DNA of 64,000 nt from M3007 sp044226205 (GCA_044226205.1 JBGAHL010000019.1:30447-94446), one strand, 5' to 3'. Positions 43,523 to 53,017 are shown, numbered from the stretch's first letter. The notes: generated from the sequence alone by a model not told the origin. Program-made: numbers and translations.

Positions 43523-45103
43523 ATGCCCACACTCGTCGAACTCGTCGTCGCCCCGGCCGATCGCCACAACACCACCGTGCTGCGTCAAATGGCAGCCCGC
43601 CAAACCGGCCTGAACCCGGAGGCCATCGCCCATCTCCAGATCCTCAAATCCTCGCTCGACGCCCGAAGCCGGCATCCTGTGTTTCGCCTGCGGGCCGAAG
43701 TGTACGGCCCCGGCGAATTGTATCAGGCCGAGCCCGCGCTGCTCGACGGTTTCCGCCCGGTCGACGGCCGTAAAAAAGCCGTCATCGTCGGCGCCGGCCC
43801 GGCCGGCTATTTTGCCGCTCTCGAACTGCTCGAACAAGGCATCCAGCCCATCGTGCTGGATCGCGGCGAAGATGCCCGCACCCGTCGGCGCGCTTTGCGC
43901 GACATTCAGCAGTTCGGGATCGTGCACCCACATTCCAACTATTGCTTCGGCGAAGGGGGCGCAGGCACCTATTCCGACGGCAAATTGTACACGCGCTCCA
44001 TCAAACGCGGCGATGTGCAAAAGGCGCTTCGGTTGCTGGTGGAGCATGGCGCCAAGTCCGATATTCTGGTCGAAGCCCACCCGCACATCGGCTCCAACAA
44101 ACTTCCCGGCGTGGTGCAAAACATACGCGCTACCATCGAACACTACGGCGGAAAGGTGCTTTTTAACCGCTTCGTCACCGATATTCTGGTGCAAAACGGC
44201 CGCATTCGCGGCGTGGTGGCGGAAAAAATCGGGGCCTCGGAAGCCAGCACGGAGGAGTTTATCGCCGATGCCGTGGTGTTGGCTACCGGCCACTCGGCCC
44301 GCGATATTTATCACCTGCTCCACGCCCGCCAATTGCGCATAGAAGCCAAACCTTTTGCGCTGGGCGTGCGGGTAGAGCATCCCCAGCCGTTGATCGACAA
44401 CATTCAATACCGGCAAAATCCGCGCGACGAACACCTGCCGCCGGCCAGTTACAGCGTGGTATGCCAGGTGGCCGACCGCGGGGTGTTTTCGTTTTGCATG
44501 TGCCCCGGCGGCCTCATCGTCCCCGCGGCCACCGCGCCGGGGGAGATCGTCGTCAATGGCATGAGCATGAGCCGCCGCGACTCGCCCTTCGCCAATTCCG
44601 GCATGGTGACGGCCGTCGAATTGTCCGATCTGGCGCCCTGGAGCAAACACGGCGTCTTCGCTGCGCTCGAATTCCAGCGCGCTGTCGAGCAACGGCTTTT
44701 CGCCGCCGGCGACGGAAGCCAGAAGGGCCCTGCCCTGCGTCTGCCCGATTTTATTGCCGGAAAACTGTCGGCCAGCCTGCCGCCTTCATCCTACATCCCG
44801 GGATTGTACCCTGCGCCCCTGTTCGAACTATTGCCGCCGGCGATTTACCGGCGTTTGCAGAAAGGGCTCGAACATTTTGGCAAAACCATGCGCGGGTTTT
44901 ACACCAGCGAAGCCAACGTGGTGGCCACGGAAAGCCGTACGAGTGCGCCGGTGCGCATTCCTCGCGATCCTGCGACGCTGATGCACCCCGATGCGGAAGG
45001 GCTTTTCCCCTGCGGAGAAGGCGCCGGGTATGCCGGCGGCATTATTTCTGCCGCGCTCGACGGACAAAACGTGGCGCGGGCGGTGTCCGTTTTTATCGGC
45101 TGA
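43523..45103 (+). CDS. COG2509 FAD-dependent oxidoreductase
   Basis: 526 residues. An N-terminal extension of about 85 residues precedes AVIVGAGPAGYFAALELL, the FAD Rossmann motif, then CFGEGGAGTYSDGKLYTR, VLATGHSARDIYHLL, VCPGG-like FCMCPGGLIVPA and a final FPCGEGAGYAGGI second FAD contact. The family (uncharacterised FAD dehydrogenase) is widespread in Bacteroidota and its substrate is not known. Its stop codon is back-to-back with that of the convergent gene (TGATCA). Confidence 0.88.
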   Translation: MPTLVELVVAPADRHNTTVLRQMAARQTGLNPEAIAHLQILKSSLDARSRHPVFRLRAEVYGPGELYQAEPALLDGFRPVDGRKKAVIVGAGPAGYFAALELLEQGIQPIVLDRGEDARTRRRALRDIQQFGIVHPHSNYCFGEGGAGTYSDGKLYTRSIKRGDVQKALRLLVEHGAKSDILVEAHPHIGSNKLPGVVQNIRATIEHYGGKVLFNRFVTDILVQNGRIRGVVAEKIGASEASTEEFIADAVVLATGHSARDIYHLLHARQLRIEAKPFALGVRVEHPQPLIDNIQYRQNPRDEHLPPASYSVVCQVADRGVFSFCMCPGGLIVPAATAPGEIVVNGMSMSRRDSPFANSGMVTAVELSDLAPWSKHGVFAALEFQRAVEQRLFAAGDGSQKGPALRLPDFIAGKLSASLPPSSYIPGLYPAPLFELLPPAIYRRLQKGLEHFGKTMRGFYTSEANVVATESRTSAPVRIPRDPATLMHPDAEGLFPCGEGAGYAGGIISAALDGQNVARAVSVFIG

Positions 45104-45751
45104 TCATCCATTCATTGTCGCGATGCCAAACCCCGGCAATCGCCGGATCGCATCCGTCAGCGGTGGTGTGTCGAGGTCGCCCAGATCGATTTCGTAGGTG
45201 TCGGTAAAAAAAGTGAAACTGCTGCCGTCGGCCCGGACGCGGGTGGCGCCGGCTGTGTAAAATTGTCCAATGGTCCCCCGGCGTATGTCTTCCTTGTCGG
45301 CCAGTCCGACGAAGGTGCCGACAAACCGCCCGTCGGCCTGCTGGTGGAGGTTGATGTGAAAATAAGTGTCGGTGAGCGAGCCGGGCCGGTTGAACTGCGA
45401 GGCTGGAATATTGAGCACGTAGTCGGGTCGGAAATGGTTGGTTTTGCGGCGCATGGTTTTGATATCGAAGCACTTGTGTACGCCATCGACGCACAACTCG
45501 AAATCGCGGCCGAGGTCCTGGCCGTCGTCGGCGCCGAAGGCGCGAAGAGGACGCGGCAGCCCGTAGGCATCGGCAAAAAGTACTTCGCCGAGGCTGCCGG
45601 TGGTGCGCAGGTCGGCGGTGCGCTCCTGGTGCAGGGTGCCGTCCCAGATATTGGGGATGCGGTGATGGTCGAGCGAGAACGACACGAGTTGACTCGCGTA
45701 ATTCAGCTGTTCGGGGCTGACGAGGAAGAAAAAATAGGCCTGATTGCGCAT
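45104..45751 (-). CDS. Hypothetical protein with PD-(D/E)XK-like pattern
   Basis: 215 residues, no signal or membrane segment, no recognised family. An acidic residue in SLGEVLFAD (Glu-56), Asp-83 in GRDFELCVDG and Asp-96-x-Lys-98 in FDIKTMRRK have the order and spacing of a PD-(D/E)XK nuclease core, in a predicted alpha-beta setting. The rest is beta-rich. The ATG at 45751 is chosen because of a -7 box nearby. Function not assigned; a nuclease fold is an inference. Confidence 0.6.
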   Translation of the reverse strand: MRNQAYFFFLVSPEQLNYASQLVSFSLDHHRIPNIWDGTLHQERTADLRTTGSLGEVLFADAYGLPRPLRAFGADDGQDLGRDFELCVDGVHKCFDIKTMRRKTNHFRPDYVLNIPASQFNRPGSLTDTYFHINLHQQADGRFVGTFVGLADKEDIRRGTIGQFYTAGATRVRADGSSFTFFTDTYEIDLGDLDTPPLTDAIRRLPGFGIATMNG

Positions 45752-45772
45752 GGTGCGGAGCGCTTGTTTTTC

Positions 45773-45780
45773 CAAAATTA
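45773..45780 (-). promoter_or_regulatory. Candidate -7 box TAATTTTG (minus strand)
   Basis: Matches TAnnTTTG 21 bases before ATG 45751, supporting that start. The rest of the region up to 45979 shows no gene. Confidence 0.4.
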
Positions 45781-45979
45781 AAAGACAGCCCGCCCCTTGT
45801 CGCCGAATACGCCCTGCCCTGCGAAAATTTATTTCAAAAATTTCCCCTTTTAAAAGCGCTGTTTTGCCCGCTATTGGCAGTGCTGCGTTTGTTTTAAACC
45901 GGTGAAAAACAGATGTTTGCGTGCAAGTGAATTTGTCGCTGTGCCTTTTGCCTTTTTTCCATAAAAAACTGCCCGTCCG

Positions 45980-48511
45980 ATGCTGAAATACTACCCGTTT
46001 TTGTTGCTGCTCCTCTTCGCTGCGTGCCAAAACCGAACTTCCGAATCGGAAGAACATTCGCCCTCCCGGGCAGGGGATGCCCTTCGCATGTGGGCCATGG
46101 CGCGCACCTTTCCCGACGGCCGTTTTCATACTGAAAAATACGCCGAAGCATTGGCCCAAATGAAACTGGAAGCCAGTCTGCGCAACGATTTTAACAACAC
46201 CTGGGAAGCATTGGGGCCATTTAATATCGGCGGACGAACGCTTTGCCTGGCTGTTAATCCATTGGACACCAATATTTTGTACGCGGGAAGTGCGTCCGGC
46301 GGCATCTGGAAAAGCACGAGCGCCGGCAAAGGCGCCACCGGCTGGGTTCGCCTCGAAACCGGCTTTCCGGTGCTGGGCGTCAGCGCCATCGCGCTCGACC
46401 CGTCCAACCCGGAGGTGCTGTACGTCGGCACCGGCGAGGTGTACAACGTGGAAAATTCGGCGCCCAACGTGGCGTTTCGCACCACCCGCGGCACCTACGG
46501 CATCGGCATTCTCAAAAGCACCGACGGCGGTCAATCCTGGACGCACAGCCTCGACTGGTCGTATGGCGACTTGCGGGGCGTGCAGGACATTAAAATCAAC
46601 CCACTGCGCCCTGCAACGGTGTACGCCGCCACAACCGAGGGTTTGCTGCGCAGCTACGACGCCGGCGCCAGCTGGCAAACCGTTCACAGCACCGGAATGG
46701 CAGTCGATATCGAGATCGACCCGGCTGATACCAACCGCGTATTTGTGACCCACGGCTCGCTCGACGATGATGCATTGAGCGGGGTTTACCGCTCCGAAGA
46801 CGGCGGAAATAACTTTATCAAACTTGCCGCCGGCTTACCCGAGGCCTATTCGGGCAAAACATTGCTCCAGATCAGTCCCTCGCAGCCGCAAACCATTTAC
46901 GCCTCGGTCGGAAATTCATTCAATCAGGTCGGCTTGTTCCGTTCCGACGACCACGGCGACACCTGGGCGCTGGTCAATTCAACCGATGTTTGCACTTACC
47001 AGGGCTGGTATTCGCACGATGTGGCGGTCAATCCTTCCAACCCCGACGAACTGGTCTGGACGGGTATCGACCTCTGGAAATCCTACGACGGCGGCGCTTC
47101 GGCAGATCAGAAAACGCAATGGTGGGCCTGGTATTTCGGCCAAACCCAGGCCGGGGAGTCGGAAGGTCCGCCCTATTACGTACACGCCGACATCCACCGC
47201 GCCTATTGGCTCGGTAGCGACCCGAACAAAGTGTACGTGGTCACCGACGGCGGTATTTTTGTTTCCTACGACGGCGGCGAGTCCTGGGAAGGGCGCAACG
47301 GCGGCTACCAGACCCAGCAGTTTTATGCCAACCTGGGCAATTCGAGCACCAATCCTTTGCTGGCCATCGGGGGGATGCAGGACAATTCCACCGCTATTTA
47401 CACAGGCTCCGGCAACTGGACGCGCGTGCTGGGCGGCGATGGCGAATGCGCTGCCATCAACCCTGTCAACGACCAGATCATGTACGGCTCCTCCCAGTAC
47501 CTCAACATCCGCAAATCAGTCAATGGCGGCGCCAGTTTTTATGGTATAAATCCCGGCTGGGGCAGTGAAGCCACGGCCTTCAACGGGCCTTTCGAACTCT
47601 CGCCCTCCGATCCCGACCTGATGTATGCCGGCGCGCAGAGTCTGTGGCGCTCCATCGATGGCGGAGAAAGCTGGGAGCAGACGGCGCCCGGGCAGTTTGC
47701 CGGGGGGGATTTTATCGTTACTATTGCTCCTAGCCCTTTGAATACCAATATGGTGTATTGCAGCACGGCGCCGGCGATCACCGATCAGTCGCGGGTTTTT
47801 AAACTGGATACAGAAACCGGTCAGGCCGATGAAATGACCGGATTGCCCAACCGACTCTGCATGGACATCGCCTGTCATCCCACCGAGGCCAACACGGCCT
47901 ACGCGGTTTTTGCAGGCTTCGGCGCCGAGCACGTCTGGCAGACGCTCGACGGCGGCGCGAGCTGGCAGCCTATCGACAATGGATTGCCCGATGTGCCCGT
48001 CAACACGATCCTCATCGACCCGCTGCTGCCCGATCACCTGTACATTGGCAACGACCTTGGCGTATGGCTGTCTACCGATGCGGGCGCCAGCTGGAACCTC
48101 TATTCGAGCGATGCGCCCAATGCGCTGATGGTCATGCATTTGAGCGCGGCGCCCGGACGCAAATTGCGTGTGGCAACTTACGGCCTCGGCGTATGGCAGA
48201 CGGACATGGTCGGCGCGGTCAGCACTGCTGAAAACGCCTTCAAGCCATCCCTGCGCCTCTCGCCCAACCCCGCCAGCGGCGAGCAGGTCACCCTTTCGCT
48301 CGGCTTGCCGGCGACTGCCCGTTTGTCGTGGCAAATGCTGGATGTGAAAGGGCGACGGTTGCGCAGCGGCGCCTTGCGTGAGTGGCCGGCCGGCCGCCAC
48401 GATGTTCCCTTGCCGCTCGACAATTTGCCGGCCGGGGCCTATGCCGTCGTGGTGGAAGGGGCTTCGGGGGGCAAAAACATTCGTTTGGCCAAAGTTTTTC
48501 AAAAAATGTAA
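45980..48511 (+). CDS. Sortilin/sialidase-like beta-propeller lipoprotein with T9SS signal
   Basis: 843 residues. Lipobox FAAC near residue 16 suggests a lipid anchor, though a T9SS domain (LRLSPNPASGEQV) closes the protein. In between are repeated Asp-box/BNR turns (STDGGQSWT, SYDGGESWE, SIDGGESWEQ, TLDGGASWQ, STDAGASW) that form VPS10/sialidase-type propellers. No sialidase catalytic Arg triad or Glu/Tyr pair is evident, so a binding or scaffold role is more likely than hydrolysis. Probably surface-exposed. Confidence 0.85.
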   Translation: MLKYYPFLLLLLFAACQNRTSESEEHSPSRAGDALRMWAMARTFPDGRFHTEKYAEALAQMKLEASLRNDFNNTWEALGPFNIGGRTLCLAVNPLDTNILYAGSASGGIWKSTSAGKGATGWVRLETGFPVLGVSAIALDPSNPEVLYVGTGEVYNVENSAPNVAFRTTRGTYGIGILKSTDGGQSWTHSLDWSYGDLRGVQDIKINPLRPATVYAATTEGLLRSYDAGASWQTVHSTGMAVDIEIDPADTNRVFVTHGSLDDDALSGVYRSEDGGNNFIKLAAGLPEAYSGKTLLQISPSQPQTIYASVGNSFNQVGLFRSDDHGDTWALVNSTDVCTYQGWYSHDVAVNPSNPDELVWTGIDLWKSYDGGASADQKTQWWAWYFGQTQAGESEGPPYYVHADIHRAYWLGSDPNKVYVVTDGGIFVSYDGGESWEGRNGGYQTQQFYANLGNSSTNPLLAIGGMQDNSTAIYTGSGNWTRVLGGDGECAAINPVNDQIMYGSSQYLNIRKSVNGGASFYGINPGWGSEATAFNGPFELSPSDPDLMYAGAQSLWRSIDGGESWEQTAPGQFAGGDFIVTIAPSPLNTNMVYCSTAPAITDQSRVFKLDTETGQADEMTGLPNRLCMDIACHPTEANTAYAVFAGFGAEHVWQTLDGGASWQPIDNGLPDVPVNTILIDPLLPDHLYIGNDLGVWLSTDAGASWNLYSSDAPNALMVMHLSAAPGRKLRVATYGLGVWQTDMVGAVSTAENAFKPSLRLSPNPASGEQVTLSLGLPATARLSWQMLDVKGRRLRSGALREWPAGRHDVPLPLDNLPAGAYAVVVEGASGGKNIRLAKVFQKM

Positions 48512-48603
48512 AACAGCAGGTCTTTGCAAAAAAAGCCGGGTTTTCAAGGGTTTTCCGGCTGGCTTTGCGAAGTTTGCCGCGTAAATAAACTGCCTCTTCG
48601 ATC

Positions 48604-48819
48604 ATGCAAAATGCCTTTTCCATACTGGTTCGGGCGGCGTTCACCTTCGTCGCTTTTGTGATCATTCAGTACGTTATTCCCTACTATTTTCTGGTTGCGG
48701 GCGGTCTGCTGGGCGGGCTGTTCATGTGGCGTTCGGGCAGCGACCGTCAGCTGGGCATTGGCATGTTGCTCGGCACGGTGGCGTTCGGAATTTTTGCCTG
48801 GCTGTACGGCAACGTTTGA
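48604..48819 (+). CDS. Small membrane protein
   Basis: 71 residues with two or three hydrophobic segments, for example FVAFVIIQYVIPYYFLVAGG and GIGMLLGTVAFGIFAWLYG, joined by WRSGSDRQ. No family recognised. It ends 3 bases from the end of the convergent helicase gene. Confidence 0.6.
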   Translation: MQNAFSILVRAAFTFVAFVIIQYVIPYYFLVAGGLLGGLFMWRSGSDRQLGIGMLLGTVAFGIFAWLYGNV

Positions 48820-48822
48820 GCC

Positions 48823-51800
48823 TCAGGCGATTTCCAGCCGGACCGCTTGCCCCTGAACGGGGAAAATGACCCAGCTTTCCACCGTTTTGCCCGCTTGATG
48901 CTGCCGGGCGATGCGTTCGGCCCAACCCAGCGCGGGCGCGGCTGCGAGCGCGAGGTTTTTCCATTTTTTAAAATTGTCGGACAACGCTGCCGACTGGACG
49001 AGCACGATGCGGTCGGGCAAATCCAGCACCCAGTCGATCTCCGTCTCGGCGATTCGTTTGCCAAAATGCCCCTTGAACGGGTATTTGATCGCCAGGCGAT
49101 GGCCCGGGAATCGGGTGTTGAAAAAATGGCGCAGCCGTTCGGACTGTTGCACAAAGGTTGCCGGCATGAACAAATCAGCCTCCGCCTGTCGAATCTCCAG
49201 TTGTTTGCGCGCCAGGGCCAGTTTTTGTTCGGCTGAAAAGCCCGGCTGGTCGGCCAGCAGAAAACTGAACAGGGCCTTGCCGAGGGCAGCGGCCTGCTCT
49301 TCTGGCCAGTTCAGCGGCTCTCCCCATACCAACGGCTCGCTCAGACGGCAATCGAAGCCGGGCGGAGGGTCTTTGGTCGTGTCGATCATCAGGCTGGCTT
49401 TCGGCACCGGGTGGCGGCCTTTGGGCGTTGCATGGAAGGCTACGGGTGGCTCTTCGCCGGCCCATTCCGGGAAGGTGTTGGGTTTTAGCAGAATTTGCGT
49501 GTCGGCTTCGAGGTAGTGGCCGGCCCATTCGAAGGGCGTTTCGCGGGTGTTGGGGTCGAGCGCCGGAATGCTATCGTCGCCCCGGCTGAATACGCGGTTG
49601 AGCCACGCGGTGCCTTTGGCGGTGCTGGGCAACACCAGGTAGTCGCGGGCGCGCGTCAGGCCCACGTACAGGAGCCGCGCTTCCTCGTCGAGCGCCTGAC
49701 GGGTTGCGGAAGTCCACTCCGCGCTTTGCCGGATCGTTTCGTCGAGGCGGGTGTGGCCAAGCTGGTCGCCGTACGGATTGACCCAAAAACGCAGCCAGCG
49801 GCCCGCCAGCACGTTGTCGAGATCGGGTTCGGCCACCTCGCTGACCAGATTGAGTCCCCAGATTTTTTCTTTCAAAGGCTGCCCGAGCTGGCAACAAACC
49901 GTGACCGGAAACTCCAGCCCCTTGCTTTTGTGGTAGGTCATGACCCGAATGGCTTCGGGCGATTCGCCGCTGCCCTGCTGATCGAGGCCTTCCTGTTCGA
50001 GGGCATCGAGCCAGAGCAAAAAACCGCCCAGCGAGGCCGCCGAATGCAGGCGCTGGCAGGCCGATTCGTATTCCAGGGCATAGCCGCGCAGCACGTCCAC
50101 GTTGTCGAGTCGCTGGTCGGCGTGGCCGAAACGGATCACGTGGCGGCGCAGATCCAGTTCGTCGAGCAGCAGATTCAGGATCTCGGAAGCGCTCAGGTCG
50201 GCGATCAGCGGGCGCAATTCCGACAAGCTCCTGACAAACGCGTCGTCGGCTGCCCAGGGGCCTTTGGGGCCGTCTTCGCGACGGAGCCATTCGAGGCGTT
50301 CGTCGGTCAGTTCTTCCAGGTCTTTGTGCCCTGTGAGCACCAGTATTTCGGCGATACTAAGCGCGTCGGAAGGCGTCAGCAGGTATTTTAGACAGGCCAG
50401 AATCAGCCGGGATTCGGGCGCGGCCAGCAGGCCCGTGCGGGCGATGGCGGCGCGCAAGCCTGCCCGGTGAAGTGCTTCGGCCATGTCGAGGCAGGCCTTG
50501 TTGCTGCGACAAAGTACAGCAATATCGCCGGGCCGGATGGGGCGGAGGGCGTCGCGTTTTTTTGAAAAAACAGGCAGTTGTTGTTCGAGCAGGATGCGCA
50601 ACTGGTCGGCAATGCAGTTTTCGAGCCAGGGCGAGCCGGGCGTTTTCCGTTCGTCAATTTCGGAGCGGAAATGCCAGTGCACAATGGCGTCGGGCGCGGG
50701 GCCTTGTGCCACGGCGCGCTCTTTTTCGGCCGTAAAAACGGGTTCGAGCACGATTTGGCCGGGAGGCAGCGTGTCGAATGCGCGGGTAAAAATCGCGTTG
50801 GCCAGGTGCACGAGATCGGCCCGGCTGCGCCACGATTTTTTCAAAATATTCTCCTCCTTCACGCCTCCCGTGGCTTCGATGACGGCCTGCATGAGCGCGG
50901 GTTCGGCGCCCCGAAACCCGTAGATGCTTTGTTTGGGATCGCCCACCCAGATGGATTGCCGCGCCAAAGCGCTGAGTTGCAGGAAAATATCGAGCTGGAT
51001 AGGGGAGGTGTCCTGAAATTCATCGACGAGCAGCAGGTCGAGTTCCTTGCGCAGCGTGTCGCGCACACTTTCGATGCGCAGCAGCCGGCTTACGTAGCAC
51101 TCCATGTCGGTGTAGTCGATCAGGCCGCGTTTGCGTTTGTACTGTTCGTACTCGCCGAGGGCGTCGCCCGCCACCGCAAACAGCAGGTCGATGAAGGATT
51201 TGATATCGGCCCTGAACTGCCGGTGCTCGTCGTGCGAGGCGGCAAAATCGCGCAAGGGCTCGTACAGATCGCGGCTTTTGACGGCCACTTTGGACTTTGC
51301 AATTTTGGCCCATTCATGCCAGTACAACTCGCCGCGCCAGCGCAGCTGGTTTTGCAGGCCGCGGACCATTTCGGCGGTGTCGCGAGTGGTTTTGGTTTCG
51401 TCGGCCTCGTTGGCGTCCAGGGCTTCGAGGGTCTGGTCGATCATCGAGATCAGGCGGTTGTTCCAGACGACGGGGTCGGTTGTTTGCTCGGGCGGGAGCA
51501 GGCGTTCGAAGGTTTCCCAGGAGCGTTTGCGGCTGTATTCGAGGGTGTCGAGGGAGAAATTGTTGGCGCGCGCGGCGTCGGTCAGGTTACGGATGTCGCG
51601 CCGCCAGTCGTAGGGCTGGCCGAATTTCGATTTGTTCAGACCGAGGCGTTCGGTCAGGTGGTTGAGCGCTTCGATCCGCGGTTCGGTGAGTACCTGGGAG
51701 AGCGATTCGTTGAAAAGGCGTTGTTCGTCGCCGTCGGCAATGATTTCCACCAGAGGCGACACGCCTGCCTCGAAGGCAAAGCGTTGCAGGAGCCGCACGC

Positions 51801-52038
51801 CGATGCTGTGCACGGTGCCGATGAGCGCCTGGCCCAGTTCGTTGGCGGCCTCGGTCTGGCCGGCTTCGAGCAGCCTGACCCGTACCCGTTCCTGCAGTTC
51901 GGCAGCGGCTTTTTTGGTAAAGGTGGTCGCCAGAATACCCGAGGGCCGTATGCCGCTCGACAACAAGTCGATCAGGCGACCCGTCAGGGTGTAGGTTTTG
52001 CCGCTGCCGGCGCCGGCGGAGAGAACGGTGATGTTCAT
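48823..52038 (-). CDS. UvrD/AddA-RecB-like helicase with degenerate nuclease end
   Basis: 1071 residues. SF1 helicase motifs: AGAGSGKTYT (9-15), TTFTKKAAAELQERV, LLVDEFQDTSPIQLD, GDPKQSIYGFRGAEP, VMTYHKSKGLEFPVT and LLYVGLTRARDYLVLP. The last 120 residues have the RecB-nuclease setting (AETEIDWVLDLPDRIVLVQSA), but the catalytic D-x-K pair is replaced (QSA). It fits the AddA half of AddAB-type recombination enzymes that process double-strand breaks. No AddB gene lies next to it. Confidence 0.88.
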   Translation of the reverse strand: MNITVLSAGAGSGKTYTLTGRLIDLLSSGIRPSGILATTFTKKAAAELQERVRVRLLEAGQTEAANELGQALIGTVHSIGVRLLQRFAFEAGVSPLVEIIADGDEQRLFNESLSQVLTEPRIEALNHLTERLGLNKSKFGQPYDWRRDIRNLTDAARANNFSLDTLEYSRKRSWETFERLLPPEQTTDPVVWNNRLISMIDQTLEALDANEADETKTTRDTAEMVRGLQNQLRWRGELYWHEWAKIAKSKVAVKSRDLYEPLRDFAASHDEHRQFRADIKSFIDLLFAVAGDALGEYEQYKRKRGLIDYTDMECYVSRLLRIESVRDTLRKELDLLLVDEFQDTSPIQLDIFLQLSALARQSIWVGDPKQSIYGFRGAEPALMQAVIEATGGVKEENILKKSWRSRADLVHLANAIFTRAFDTLPPGQIVLEPVFTAEKERAVAQGPAPDAIVHWHFRSEIDERKTPGSPWLENCIADQLRILLEQQLPVFSKKRDALRPIRPGDIAVLCRSNKACLDMAEALHRAGLRAAIARTGLLAAPESRLILACLKYLLTPSDALSIAEILVLTGHKDLEELTDERLEWLRREDGPKGPWAADDAFVRSLSELRPLIADLSASEILNLLLDELDLRRHVIRFGHADQRLDNVDVLRGYALEYESACQRLHSAASLGGFLLWLDALEQEGLDQQGSGESPEAIRVMTYHKSKGLEFPVTVCCQLGQPLKEKIWGLNLVSEVAEPDLDNVLAGRWLRFWVNPYGDQLGHTRLDETIRQSAEWTSATRQALDEEARLLYVGLTRARDYLVLPSTAKGTAWLNRVFSRGDDSIPALDPNTRETPFEWAGHYLEADTQILLKPNTFPEWAGEEPPVAFHATPKGRHPVPKASLMIDTTKDPPPGFDCRLSEPLVWGEPLNWPEEQAAALGKALFSFLLADQPGFSAEQKLALARKQLEIRQAEADLFMPATFVQQSERLRHFFNTRFPGHRLAIKYPFKGHFGKRIAETEIDWVLDLPDRIVLVQSAALSDNFKKWKNLALAAAPALGWAERIARQHQAGKTVESWVIFPVQGQAVRLEIA

Positions 52039-52044
52039 AACGGC

Positions 52045-52410
52045 TTATTTACGAATGAAATAGACCGCCAGCACGAGCAGGGCAAAACCCGTGTAGTGGT
52101 TCCATTTCAAGGTTTCATTTTTAAAAAAAATCAGGGTGAAAACGGTAAAAACCAACAGGGTGATGACTTCCTGAATCACTTTCAGTTGAACCAGCGAGAA
52201 CGGACCGCCATTGTCGCGAAAACCCATGCGGTTGGCCGGCACCATCAGGCAATATTCGAGCAGGGCAATGAGCCAACTGGCCAGGATCACACCCCACAGA
52301 CCCGCTTTTTGGAAAAATTTGAGGTGCTGAAACTTCAAATGCCCGTACCAGGCAAACGTCATAAAGATGTTGGAAAAAACGAGCAGGGCGATGGTGGTGA
52401 TACTTCTCAT
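52045..52410 (-). CDS. DUF486/DMT-like membrane protein
   Basis: 121 residues with four hydrophobic segments. FSNIFMTFAWYGHLKFQ, GLWGVILASWLIALLEYC and VQLKVIQEVITLLVFTVF are typical of the DUF486 family of small drug/metabolite-like membrane proteins. The ATG at 52410 gives family length; an open frame continues upstream to 52833 but overlaps the divergent gene's start. Transport activity is unproven. Confidence 0.85.
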   Translation of the reverse strand: MRSITTIALLVFSNIFMTFAWYGHLKFQHLKFFQKAGLWGVILASWLIALLEYCLMVPANRMGFRDNGGPFSLVQLKVIQEVITLLVFTVFTLIFFKNETLKWNHYTGFALLVLAVYFIRK

Positions 52411-52449
52411 GCCTTGGAGCAGGGTGTTGAAAGGGTAAAATATCGCCTG

Positions 52450-52457
52450 CAAATATA
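52450..52457 (-). promoter_or_regulatory. Candidate -7 box TATATTTG for DUF486 gene
   Basis: Matches TAnnTTTG on the minus strand, 40 bases before ATG 52410. Confidence 0.4.
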
Positions 52458-52488
52458 CCCGCACAAAAAACGTTTTAACGCCTGCTGC

Positions 52489-52496
52489 TACCTTTG
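52489..52496 (+). promoter_or_regulatory. Candidate -7 box TACCTTTG for lipoprotein gene
   Basis: Matches TAnnTTTG 40 bases before ATG 52537. With the box at 52450-52457 it makes a compact divergent promoter pair about 32 bases apart. Confidence 0.4.
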
Positions 52497-52536
52497 CGGC
52501 GACAAAACAAGCCCTGATTTTTTCAACATTCCGCTT

Positions 52537-53010
52537 ATGAAATTTCTCACCGGGTTCCTTTTTGCCAGCTGCTGTTTTTGGGGGCTGGCCTGCAAAAACA
52601 CCCCTTCGGACAACAAGGCCCAACTGCCCCGGCAAGCATCCGAAATCATGCTCACCGATGCCCGTCTGCCGGCCGATTTCGTCGAGTTTTACCGGCGTTT
52701 TCACAGCGACAGCCTCTACCAGATCGAACACATCAACTGGCCGCTGGCCGGCAAACAGGCCCGCCAGATCGACAGCGGACACGTCGATCTCGAAGAGGTG
52801 CGCTGGCAGCCCGAAACCTGGCGCATGCAGCATGCCGTCGATTTCAGCACAGGTGAATTTGTACAGGAATTCGAGCCGCTCGGCGACGTGATGGTGATCG
52901 AGCGTATTCGTACGCCCGGACGGGAGTTCTCCCTGGAGCGCCGTTTTGCCAAAGGCGCCAGCGAGGAGTGGTCGCTGATCTATTACCGCGACATGTACGA
53001 ATCGAATTGA
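52537..53010 (+). CDS. Lipoprotein, DUF4348-like
   Basis: 157 residues with lipobox WGLAC (Cys near 19). The segment ADFVEFYRRFHSDSLYQIEHINWPL has the F-x-x-FY-x-x-F-x-x-D-S-x-x-Q-x-x-H pattern of DUF4348 lipoproteins in Bacteroidota, which fold like small NTF2-type proteins. No catalytic function known. The gene ends 7 bases from the convergent ATP-grasp gene. Confidence 0.75.
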   Translation: MKFLTGFLFASCCFWGLACKNTPSDNKAQLPRQASEIMLTDARLPADFVEFYRRFHSDSLYQIEHINWPLAGKQARQIDSGHVDLEEVRWQPETWRMQHAVDFSTGEFVQEFEPLGDVMVIERIRTPGREFSLERRFAKGASEEWSLIYYRDMYESN

Positions 53011-53017
53011 GGCTGGT

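Noticed and set aside
50578..53010. Reading the lipoprotein gene as an 810-codon protein starting inside the helicase region
   Set aside because: Only the part from 52537 has a lipobox and family features; the rest is antisense to the helicase and DUF486 genes.
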